From Triplophysa rosa (taxonomy: Eukaryota; Chordata; Actinopteri; Cypriniformes; Nemacheilidae), in contig NC_079893.1 of the NCBI RefSeq assembly GCF_024868665.1, forward strand, positions 15,847,703 to 15,911,702: a stretch of 64,000 nucleotides of DNA, in the 5' to 3' direction. The notes below the pieces were generated by a model that searched no databases, had not been told where the DNA came from, and saw only the letters and a list, made by a program, of their open reading frames with translations. A program made the position numbers and the translations under genes. This document shows positions 30,701 through 42,700 of the stretch, piece after piece; within the stretch, counting starts at the first letter, position 1, and every line of letters begins with the position of its first letter.

Positions 30701-33700
30701 CTGCATGGCCAGTATTACATGCCACATCTGGAGGTCCTGAGGGGGTTTATGGCTGCCCTGGCCTGAAGCTTAGGGTGAGAGGAGAGAGGGTTTGGTGATA
30801 AGGCAAACTCGTGTGAAACAATGGAAATGTCTTCATCTTCCCAAAGTGGTATTGAGGTCTTCCATCATGCCCTGTAAGGGATGTCTGGCAGTTGTCCTAG
30901 CAGCCTCATCTCATGGCACTTTGAGCAGTTGTTTATGTTAGCCCATCAAAATCCAGTCCCAATGATGTACATCTTTCTCTATCATTGCATTTGGGCCTGC
31001 AATAAATCTGTGGTCCTGGATTGCATTGCTGCATGCTGTTCACTACATATTCAACATAGTTAGGTTTTTGTATTAACATTTAATGTTGAAAGTCTGTTTC
31101 AGCTGTGCAAATTAAATATAGTGGTCACTACTTAAACATTACCAACACTTCTGAAAATGTGTCTGTCACAACCGAAACATGGAATGTTTTGCCAAAAACA
31201 AAGTCTATTAAATTATCAACTAAGATGTTATGATAATGTTAAGTTCAATGTATATACAAACTAATGAATGCTAAACTTATAAATCTGTATTATCAACTTT
31301 ATGCCTTTAACAAAGAAAGATTGGATTCAAAATACAACAAATCTCATAAATTGCACGTAAATTTGTCAGCCTCAGGCTGAAATGCAGGGCTCTATACAAG
31401 TGTTTTTTCATGTATGTTCATTGTACATCTTTGTTTTAATATACACAATCTATCTTCAATATAGCATTGTAGTCTTAATTTGCAATTCAGATCCTATTTA
31501 CAGTGCAAAAACTCTTACTAACTGCTAACTTTTACTGTATTTTAATTTATACTATATTTACTAAAATAAAACCATGGTAAATGTCCCTAAGCATTAGTCT
31601 CCAAAAAACAGTTTGAACATAAAGAGGTTAATAAAGGGCCTAATAAAAGGTAGTTGTGGCCTAATGGTTAGAGACTCAGACTTGCAACCCAAACTTTGCC
31701 GGTTCGAGTCACAGTACCAGCAGGGATTGTAGGTGGGGGGAGTGAATGATCACTGCTCTCCTCCACCTTCAATACCACGGCTGAGGTGAGACCCTTGAGC
31801 AAGGCACCGATCCCTCAACTGCTCCCCGGGTGCAGCAGCAATGGCTGCCAACTGCTCTGGGTGTGTGTGTTTCTCACTGCTGTGTGTGTGCACTTGGATG
31901 GATTAAATGCAGAGTAAAAAAATCCCAGTATGGAACACCATACTTGGCCACACGTCACGTCACATCACTTTCACTTTTTAAAGAGTACATTCCTCAATAT
32001 TTTTAAGGGCTTATTTTGGTTTATGGAGTGTCCGACAACAAGTTTATGTACATACATGATGTAAAAATACTATTATTTCGTAATAATAAGCAGTTTTTAT
32101 TACCTTACTTTTTGACTGACTCTCAAATGATTCGTTCCTCGATTCATCTGTGTAATCTCCGCCTTTCTGCCAGCGTAGTCTGATCTGATTGGTCAGATAG
32201 TGTAGTCTGCTGTGATTGGTCAGATGGTCTAGTCTGCTGTGATTGGTCAAATGGTCTAGTCTGCTGTGATTGGTCAAACGCGTTCAGCATGTGTCGCAAA
32301 TGGACCGCCTATCATTACTACTGTATTACGGTTTGCAGGTGGTTGGATATTAACAGTGTATAGAGAGAGATGGCGTCGATTTTACCTTACCAGTTCGAGC
32401 CCGAGTCTGACGAATCATTCTTTAATCCTTATACAGATGCCAGTAAGAAAAAGGACTGTTTTAGACACTTCTCTTGTAACAGTTAGTTATCACGGCATAC
32501 AGTGTACGGTGTTCGTATCTTCAGATGTTATTATAACTATAGTACACCACGCAGTTCTTGAAATAAAGACTTTGTGAGTTAATATGGTTGAACACTTACA
32601 TTAGTGCAACGAGTTTATAGCTAACGTTAGGTAAACAAACAGTAACAACCCCAAAAATAACGGTAACGTTAGCTAAACACAGACATGAGATAACGTCACA
32701 CAAATTTAATTTTAAGTAAAGACAAAAATAAAGAGTCACACTTACAGATTGTGATTCGGTGGAGCTTACAGGTCCAAATAAAGTTGGTATTGCAACATCT
32801 TTTAAGGAAAGACGTTTAATGTATCCTGCAGTAAAGGCGCCAAGATTGATGAAGCAATCTTCGGTAAAATGACGCGCGCAAAGTAAAACGTTCGGTTTAT
32901 ACTCCTTTGGTGTCGTTTGAAAAATAAATAGTAACCATTTTTTCCTCAGAAGTTCTTCCTTTGGTAGTGAAAATAAGACTGACTTAGTTTCACTACATAG
33001 AACACAGCTTCTCTTAGACATGATGCACACGTCACGAAAGAGCTAGTACAGTGTTCGGGGAGGAGAGAGTTAAGTTTTCGCAGTCAGTCCTAGGCGGGGA
33101 TTATTTCTAGTGACGTAGATACATTGTGGTTAAAGATTCGGACAGGTCATGACTTGTTCGCGTGATTCAGAGTCGATTACCTTTTTTATAAGATAATAAC
33201 TTTGTTATTCGTTCACCTTCGGATTTACAATTTGGCAGATTGCTTACATTCAAACACGGCAAAATTAAACACTTCATGAAATGTATTTTTTATGATCTCG
33301 AGGAATGTACTCTTTAAAAGAGGTCTGAATCCCCATTACTGCTTAAGTGGACCAAAAAATAATAGAGTCCTCTTTCGGACCCGCACTGTCAGTGACTGAA
33401 TTCATTCATTTCTGCTGTAATGTCACCTTTGACAGTGAAATGACATCGGCTCTAGTTTGTCTTGTGACTAGTTGCATCACTACGTTACGAACAATGATGG
33501 GAATAACGGCGTTATGAATAAACGCTGTTACTAACGGAAACAAATTACTGTTTCCCGTTACAGTGCCGTTACTGACAATAAAATGCAGCGTTACTGTAAT
33601 TGAGCTCACTGAAGCCGTTTTCTATGGCAAGCCGAATAAGCTTTTAATCATTCTCAGGATATGAATTTTTGATATCAACAATTCAATTTTTACTAGTAAA

Positions 33701-36700
33701 AATTATAATTCTTGATATCAAGAATGGAATTTCTACTACTAACAATTGCTATTTTGATATCAGTAATTACATTTTTACTAGTAAAATGTGAATTCTAGAT
33801 ATCAACAATCACGTCATCACTCGCAGAAATATGTATTCTTGATATCAAAAAATTAATCTCAACTAGTAAAAAATATAATTCTTGATATCTGTAATTGCAT
33901 TTTTACTAGTTCAATAACACAATAGGCTTCAATTCCATTTCAGATATCAATAATTAATTTCTTACATGTTAAAAATCTTATTTCAGATATCAGAAATGCA
34001 ATTCTTACTAGCAAAAAACATAATTTTCACGTCGGTAGCAAGTAATTATAATCTAATGAAGCACCTCACACATTAGAAAAACATATGTCACGGCAATGTG
34101 AAGCAAAGGCAGAGAGACTTTTTTAAATGGGTGGAATCTAGGGACGCTAACACAAAACTATAAAGTTTCAAAGCGAAAGTGAAACTATCCTTGCCCTCCG
34201 CTGTCAAACAATAACTACGTGTAATTAAATATTCTGTATCCTAAAATGCAATCTAAAGTATGCACGAAATAACATTACCGCTATCATACTGGAAATCAGT
34301 CAAAACATTGAGAGCTCTTCTTATTAAACTGTTTACTTTTGTAAGAAAATACGAAAAATAAGTAGTACAGTATAGTATGTCTAGAAGTTGTGTGACAGTT
34401 TTATCATTTTAATTTGCACTACCAAAGAGTTTATGTATATTTTTATTATAATTTATTTTTTGGATTTACGGAGCATAATTAATTTTAAGACTTTTTTTTG
34501 TTGACCAGTTGTTGTCATGATTCTGCCTCATCATGTAATGTCTTTCTTGGTCTAGTGGCAGGATCATGACAGAGCCTCATGTGGATTACTCCGAGCCTTG
34601 TTGGAATTGTACCCTGTCTTGTTGCTGTATTTCTTTAGTCTAGTCCCAGTCGTGTTCAGTTTATTTAGTATCTTGTTCTCCTGTTTTTTGCCCCCATGTG
34701 GGTAGTGTTTTTGTTCTGTTTTGTCATTTAGTCCTGTCCTTGTTACCCCATCGTGGGTTTTTGTTTTGTCTGAATAATAAAGTCTTGTTTCTGCACCACC
34801 GCTGCCTGCACTTAGGTTCTTTCCCTGAAAACCGTGACAGAACAAACAAGCCATAACCGAACCCAGCAGGCAGCCATGGACGGCGAACAGTCCCCACTGC
34901 GATCTCGGCAAGCCCACCTCCTGTTCGGCATCCATCAGAGGGACCCGGATGTGCGGGTGTATGCTCGGGACTTCCTGACAGAGGCGGTGGGGACGGAGTT
35001 CAATGAGAGAGAGCTTAAACTCGTATTTAACAGCATCCTCATTGAACCCCTCACCGCCAGTGAGACCCGGTTGCAGAAGCCCCTGGGCTTCGGCGATATG
35101 GTGAGGTTCCTGGTCAACCAAGACGAGTCCAGGACCTCACCTAAAGCCAAGTCTCTGCCTTCATTGGCTACAATCCCGGAGGGTTGTTCCCTGGCCACCG
35201 TGACCCTGAGGGACTCAACCCCACCAGCCTCAAGCTCTGCTGGTCCTGGTCCTCCTACCAGCCTCCGGGGAAGGCGTGGGAGAAGGGAGTCGTGGGAGCA
35301 CAGAGCTAGCCGGGCCCCCCATCATTTCTCTGCAGCCGGCCACGCGTCTAGTGGGCCAGTCCAAGAAAAAGAAGCAGAGGATGGGGTCGCTGCCTCCAGT
35401 CCAGCCGGCGTCCAGTCCTGGCGCCTCAGATTAACCACATTCATCACATCAGTTTTTGTTGGGTTGCCCCAAGTCACAGTGTAATTTACTGGCCCTGTTT
35501 TACTTTTTATCACAGCTGGACCCTCCCATTTGGGTGCTAGCTTTGCAGAGAATTTGTTATAAGCATAGGAAAGAGGATGGGTTTTTAACCAAACTAAGTC
35601 ACCCGGAAGAAACTGCACATTTTTTCTCCAGCAATTATAATACTTAGCTTGTTTGGCTTGACTCACCCTCATTCTATGTTTGACCTCATCCGCTATGATG
35701 TTCTGTCATTCCACCAATGAATAAGCGGATTGTTCAGGAGAAGGTGGTCATTAAATTAGACGTTCCAGAGGTCCCATTACTATCCTCCCAAGCATAAGCT
35801 CTGCAGGTGTATTCCCATTGCTTTCCTGTTGGGCAGTGTTAATGCATAACGGAATTCAGGAAGCCACTGATCTCATGTCTGATGTTGTTTTCCAACATAT
35901 GCGGCAATCATGGTCTTTACAGTTCGATTTGCTTGAGGGTGATAACTTGTTGTAAGCCTGTGGACACAGCCCCATGTCTTGCAAAGATCACTCAGCAGAC
36001 TAGATGTAAATTGGGGACCCCGGTCTGACACCAAGAACTTAAGGACTCCCCAACGAGTAAATATCTCTTCATGGAGAATCTTCACTATTTTCGGCATCTT
36101 GGCATCCCTCAATGGAAACATCTCTACCGATTTGGTGTAGTAATCAACATTTACCAGGAGAAAAGTATTCTGTTCTTGCTGGTAGGGAATGGACCCCTCA
36201 GATCAATCCCTAGAGTGTGTCCCGGCTCCGTGATTTGTGAACGTTGTAAGAGTCCAGATGGTTTTGAATTACTAGGTTTGTATTTCTGGCATACTTCACA
36301 GCTCTTGATATAATGACAAACAATTTTCCTAACCGATGGCCACCAAGCAACTTCCAGAATTTTCAATAGTGTTTTTAACTGTCCAAGATGTCGTCCTAGC
36401 GGATTATCATGGAAGTAGTGCATGAAGTCTGATCTTAGTATATGTGGTACCAACAGTTGATACTGTTCCCTTATGTCCCAATGGTACTTTGCGGTACCAT
36501 ATTCTTTGGTGCACTTCAAAGGTGATCGGATGATCTTTGGCGGCCCGAGGTTGGATGTCCGCCTTCAAGTTATTGATGGTGTTATCCAAACCTTGCACTT
36601 TAGCAATCTCTTCCAAGGTATGTGGTAGGGTAGATGCGTGAGGAGAAGTTATATAGAGGCATGGGACAAGTTCAGTAGAAGATGGATCACATACTCTGGA

Positions 36701-39700
36701 TAAGGTGTCGGGACCCACATTAAGGCATCCTTTCCTGTGATGTACTTAAAAGTTAAATGGTTGCAGTCGAAGAGTCCAGCGGGTGAGGCGTGAAGAAGTT
36801 TTGGGACAATTAAAGGCCCAAGCAAGTGCAGCATAATCCGTAAATACATCAAACTGACTCCCTTCTAGGTAATGCCTCCATTTTTCAACAGCCCACACCA
36901 CTGATAGACACTCTTTTTCAGATGTGCTATAATTTCTTTCTGACCCTCTTAACATCCTCGAGGCATAAGACACCACCTTTTCCCCTTCTGGATAGAGTTG
37001 TGTAAGGATTTCCCCCAATCCTACATTACTCGCATCTGTATGAACTTGAAAGAGATTGTTCATGTCAGGTTGGATAAGTACAGGTGGATTCTGTAGCACT
37101 TGTATCAGAGCATTCATGCTGTCTTGACATTCCTGAGTCCACTCCCATATAATTCCTTTCTTTTTAAGATGGTTCAATAGATCTGCGAAGTGTGGTATGA
37201 ACTTATGATACCATCCTGCCAATCCTAAAAATCTTTGCAAAGATTTGAGGTCACTTGGAGCGGCGAATTCTTCCACAGCTTTGGTCTTATCCCTGTCTAT
37301 CTCCACTCCTTTCTCAGACACTACATGTCCAAGGAACTTGAGCTGTTGTTTAAAAAAGTGATATTTCTTCATGTTCAAGGTCAGGTTGGCTTGTTCCAGT
37401 TTGTTGAGGATTGTATTAAGATGTAGAATGTGCTCCTCTAGCGTCTTTGAATAGATGATGATATCATCAAACTAGACGAAGCAGATCTTCCCTCTCAAAT
37501 CCATCAAGACTCTCTCCATCAATCTTTGGAAAGTGTCTGCAGAGTTTTGAGACCATAGGGCATCACTTTGAATTGGAACAACCCTTTAGTGGTGATAAAA
37601 GCGGTTTTCTGTTTACTCTCCTCATCCATCTCCACTTGACAGTATCCTTACTGTAGATCCAATGCACTGAACCAAGACGCTCCTTCCAGTGACTCTAAGA
37701 TGTCATGAATCAATGGCATAGGGCAAGCATTGGGTATGGTCTTACTGTATAACTTTCTGTAATCCACACAGAATCGGTATGATCCATCAAGTTTGAGTAG
37801 AGGTATTAATGCTCACTGGTACCTGTGATGTCAGGAACGGATAATATTTGTAACTCTTTCCGTCTCTCAACCCATATCTACCTTGTCCTACTTCTAACAC
37901 TACTCCCATGGCTTTCATAAAGTCCAATCCAGCAATAAGGGGAAATGCGAGATGAGTGTTTTCCAGTATATACGTAGGTATCTACCATACACTTTTGATT
38001 CATCCACTGATATCGTAACTTTTGTAAGTTTCTGGATTGGTGCATCGTTCCATATGCCATTATAAACCTCTGAGGAGTATGAGTATCTCGTAGAGGACTC
38101 TCCATCTTCATTTGTTTCCACAGATTATCTTGCATCAATGTGTACATACTTCCCGTGTCTAAAACTGCCTCCACTTCCATTCCATTGACCCTGACAGGAA
38201 CAATGAGGAGAGAAGCAATTGTACTTGGTTGTGCCAGAGTCATACCAGCCAGATTTTTGTGACCATTACGTTCTGCACACTCCTTTGGTTTATCTTTTCC
38301 ACCTTGTGTAAATTTCCCTCATCATTTACTCATCCTCAAGATGTTTTTAGGGATTACATCTTATTTAAGAAAAAATATATATTTTCATAAAAAAATGTAA
38401 ACCTAGTCTGTGGGATAAAACGCAACTGGCCACTTGGTGAAAATTCTCCCAGAGGGCATCACTTCCCAATATGATAATTACTGTTCTGTTTTATGACCAA
38501 AAACGTACACGGACGTGTCTGCATTTAAGCATTTCAGTCGGGTTAAACAGAATGACCGTTACATCCGATTGCAACAGTTGCAACTTAAACATGTTTTTCA
38601 GTTACAATAATTAATCTTCTAAAATTGAACATTGGTAACTTAGTTTTTTTTTGTGATTTATTTTTTATTAGACATATTATATGTTATGTGTAAAACAGTT
38701 TACAACAAGCCCAAGATCCACCCATAACTGTAAGATTAACAGTCACACAAGGAAAAATAAAGAGACCGTCTGTGTAATTAGACACAACAGAAAGACAGGT
38801 AGGTATACAAGTAAACCAAGCTAGAGTATCTGGTACATAATGGATTCGGCATGTCCGTGAGAGTTTCAGCGAAGTCCATCCAAGATTGTATTGTCTTTAT
38901 GGTAGCACCATGTATTTTGGCCGTGGTGCACTCCAGCAGAGCAATGTTCAGTAGTTAAGATGTCCATGTACACATCACTGGGGTAGATGGCTCCAGCCAT
39001 AATTTCAAAATAACCTTTTAGCCATAGTGAGAGCCGCAGACAGAATCCTTTTTTGATTGACAGATAATGACATTGAAGAATCATCCAGCAAGAGAAAGAG
39101 CAGTGGGTCCTTCTGGATCTCAGTTCTTACCAAGTCAGACAATACTTTCTGTACCAAAGACCAAAACATCTCAATCTGAGGACAATACCAGGACATTTGC
39201 ATGTAATTACATTGGGTAGAACTATATCACAAGTTGCAAAAATGATCATGTTTTCTTTTCATTTTGTACAGCAGACAGGGAGTAGAATATGCCTTGTTAA
39301 GTTGCTTATAATGAATCATTTGATGAGCCTTGTTTTTAGAAGAAGCAAAACAATTCTCCCAAACAGTGTCCCAATCGATCACCGTATCAAGTTCTCTTTC
39401 CCAGAAGCCCTCAATCGGAATATTTGAGTACTGTCGTACCACAAGTGACTCATAAATTATACCCACAATTCCCCTAGAAGCCATACTAGAGTCTATCCAT
39501 TTTACCATAGGATGAGGAGAGAGTTTAAACGACCAAGGTACTCCACAGGCTTTCAATGCAGATCTTAATCTTAAATACAGGAAAAAGGAGAACCCTGGAA
39601 GAGAGAACTCATCTTTTAGGATCTGAAAGGACTTAAGGTCATAATTGTTGTACATATCCTTTAAGGCAAAAATGAAAATTAAGATCATTCTTAAACTTAT

Positions 39701-42700
39701 CAAGCCGGGATTGATAGTTCCATTTAACAACGCGGGATAAAGATGGAACAATTTGAATTCCCAGATAATTCAACTGGTCATTTACCGGGATTGAGGTAGG
39801 TTAGGTCTGAATTTCTGATTTTGCGGTGTAATTACATTTACTTCTTTAGCATTAGAGTAACAGAAAAAATAGGGAATCACCCTTGGTGGGTGCATATATA
39901 GATATAAAAGCATATTTAATATTATTTAGGGAACCTACAGCATAAGTGATTCGGCCTTCTGAGTCTCCTCCCGATCTTATGATTGGAAAGAGAATACTGC
40001 ACTTGGAAACTATCAACACTCCTTTCGTTTTATTGGCACCTGAAGAGGAGATTACTTTAAAATGTTATGAAATTATGCCTTTGTATCAGGGCGATAGAGA
40101 TCTTCTTACCTATTAGGTAATCTAAGCATTTGGTCCGTTTGATAGGGCTATTTAGCCCATTAAAGTTCCATGATATAATGTTTATATCCATATGTAGTTA
40201 AGGAGAACTACCAAAGGGCAAAGAACAAGATAACAAGAACAGAAACACAAATCCGAACAAAATCAGCAGCAATCAAAGAGTTCAAACACACTCTTCTACC
40301 TACCCTCAAAGTCATAATTTTTGAGTGCACGGCCAACATGGCCATCCGATCCGATCCTTCTACTGATTAGGTGACATTCAGATTTTCTCAGCAGAGACCT
40401 CCGTAGGCGCTGCGTATTCGTCCTCCTTCATTTCTGATTTTAAAAGCGTAAACAATGCAGTTTGCATTGGAGAATGCAGAGGTGGGATCCATATTGAGAG
40501 CCATTTTTCAACCTCCGCAGGTGTCTGGAGAAGGGAGGTCTTTCCTCTGTGACTGACTTTTACTAATGCGGGATAAAGCAGAAAAGATGATATACCCTGC
40601 TGGGTCATTTCTTCCTCGCCGAAGTCATCTGCTGTAGTCTGGGAAGAAAAGCAACGGCGCTCCGAGGTGAAGAATTTGCCCAGCCCCTCGAGCTCCATTC
40701 AGGATCGCATTCCGATCTCGATAGTGTAGCATCTTGAAGATGAATATGCGAGAGCTTGATTTTGAGCGTTCTCCGTTTTATATACAGTGAGCTCTTTCGA
40801 TCTCCAGTTCCTTACCAGCAAGAGATGGAATCCATTTAGGAAGATGATTCTGAATAAATCGCAGAGGGTCATCTCCTACCCTACCAAACAGACATTGGAC
40901 TGGCGGCTTTTGTCTTCCATTCTTGACAGCTTTTCCCGAAGAGAGTCGACCGCCATCTTAACCTCTACCGTGACTTTCTTTGCATGACGAAGAGCTGTCT
41001 GCATGTTGTCCTCTTCCAGCGCTCCGAGTCTCTCAGCTATCGGAGCGAACTCTTCCTTAAACAGTTCCCTGACACGGCTAAAGTGCGTCTTCAACTCCTC
41101 AGTGACAAAGGCGCGAAGTTCCCCCACAGGCGCATGGTCAGGATCCTTCACTCGTTTTTTCTCTGGGGAATTTATCGTCAGTTGACATTTTGCCATCCTT
41201 ATTTGCTCCGCTGTCAATAACTCAGATAAATGCAGACAAATATTGAGAGTTCTACTGAGAAATAGTTAAATTACAGATGTCGAGTTGGGGAGCGATCGAA
41301 TTACACCGCCATTACCATCAGCGGGTCACGTGACCTCTCCCAGTAACTTACTTTTTGCAGCATCAGTCATGCGTACACTTAGGGGATGCGCGGTCCTTGT
41401 TTAGAGTTGTAAATTCAGTTCACTGCTGGTGACTCCCTCTAAACAGGTAATTTGAATCAGTGAGTTGTTGACTCGAGAACAGCTGCAATTGGATCAGTCC
41501 ACTTCGTAACGATAGGAAGGTAACGATATGTTTTATGAAATGTAGTGGAGTAAAAAGTACGATCTTACGCTTTGGAATTTAGTGAAGTAAAAGTTACTTA
41601 AAATAAAACTACTCCAGTAAAGTGCAGATAGGCCTACTTAAAATATTTATTTTAGTATGTTTACTTTGTTACTGTCCACCACTTTTTTTGTAAAGGTACA
41701 TGAAATGTTAAGCGTTTTAGAAAGTTATCGGACTCTGCCCCTCTCGACCGCAGATTCAGGTTTACAAGGCACTTTTTCCCTCCTGTTTTCTGTCCTGTAC
41801 TGCTGCATTGTGCTTGATTCGTGTTTTGTTCCAGTCTGCCTTTTTGCATTGCGTGTTTGCTGTTTCTCTGCCTGTATGGATTATGCCCAGTGTTTTGTTT
41901 TTGGACTTTGTTTTGCCCCTCGTGGCACATGTTATGTTTATTCCTTGTTTGAGTTCCTGTTTCCCCACCCCAGGAGTATTATTTAAATAAAAGTATTTTT
42001 GTCTACTTTGCTGCCTGCAATTGGGTTCTTCCCTCCCCGTTCTTGACACAGTAAGTACTGTCACAGTATGTGATTTCGAATGCAGGGTCTGTCATCATCA
42101 TCATGTTTTAGATGTGTAACAATATAAAGCTGGCTTTTGAAGTATAAAAGAAAAAAGGCAGCTTTATTACACTTTGATTTTATTTTAAAGTGAAACTGTC
42201 TTCAAATTATATTGAAGCCTAATGAGTCAGGTTTTGAAATGTGAATGATTGGAACGCATCTGCCACATTTGCTGTTTGTTCTGTTACAGAATTTATAAAC
42301 ATACTGTACATATTTTTCAGAAAAATATTTCCTAAAATACAGTTCTTATAATACCCTTTTTATCATTTGAGTGTATGATTGCATATTACCTTGTCTCATC
42401 ATCATGAGCTGATGCTCATGTTTGGCAGCCTCCATTTCAGCCTCCAATTTCTCTTTAGCCTCTATTATGTTCCGGTCCACTTGCTCCTTCTGTTGTTTTT
42501 CAATATTATCCAGAGCTTTCCAGCGTGATGAGTACTCAAACTCAAAAGTGCCTGGCTCTGCAAAATGTGGTGGGTGCTCCCTTTCCCTAAATTGCACATA
42601 CTTATTGTTAATTTCCTTTGCTTTCACCTATTGATATTTTTTCATTTTAAATATGGAACAAAGACACACTTGTAATATTGTGCAGATTTTTGCAACAGCT

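Larger units (their letters stand above)
31982..33313. mobile_element. Kolobok-like TTAA DNA transposon, internally deleted, with two inward-facing first exons
   Basis: Ends AGAGTACATTCCTC and GAGGAATGTACTCT are perfect inverted repeats flanked by TTAA (31978-31981, 33314-33317). Inside are a plus-strand first exon 390 bp from the left end and a minus-strand THAP exon 290 bp from the right end, each with a strong donor and aimed at the other. No downstream exons or transposase core remain in the 1.33 kb. TTAA targets plus a THAP domain are known for the Kolobok superfamily; piggyBac also uses TTAA. The deletion-derivative reading is inference. Confidence 0.75.
38640..41340 (-). mobile_element. 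L1/Tx1-like LINE, internally deleted
   Basis: A minus-strand element with a 5' UTR to about 41220, ORF1 (41196-40378), the start of ORF2 endonuclease (about 40193-40050), then a jump to ORF2 C-terminal sequence (39751-38866). The reverse transcriptase core is absent. It lies in the pspc1 intron in sense orientation. Confidence 0.75.

Noticed and set aside
34564..35198. Minus-strand frames of 87-185 residues
   Set aside because: Antisense to the LTR and its gag-like frame; no motif or splice logic.
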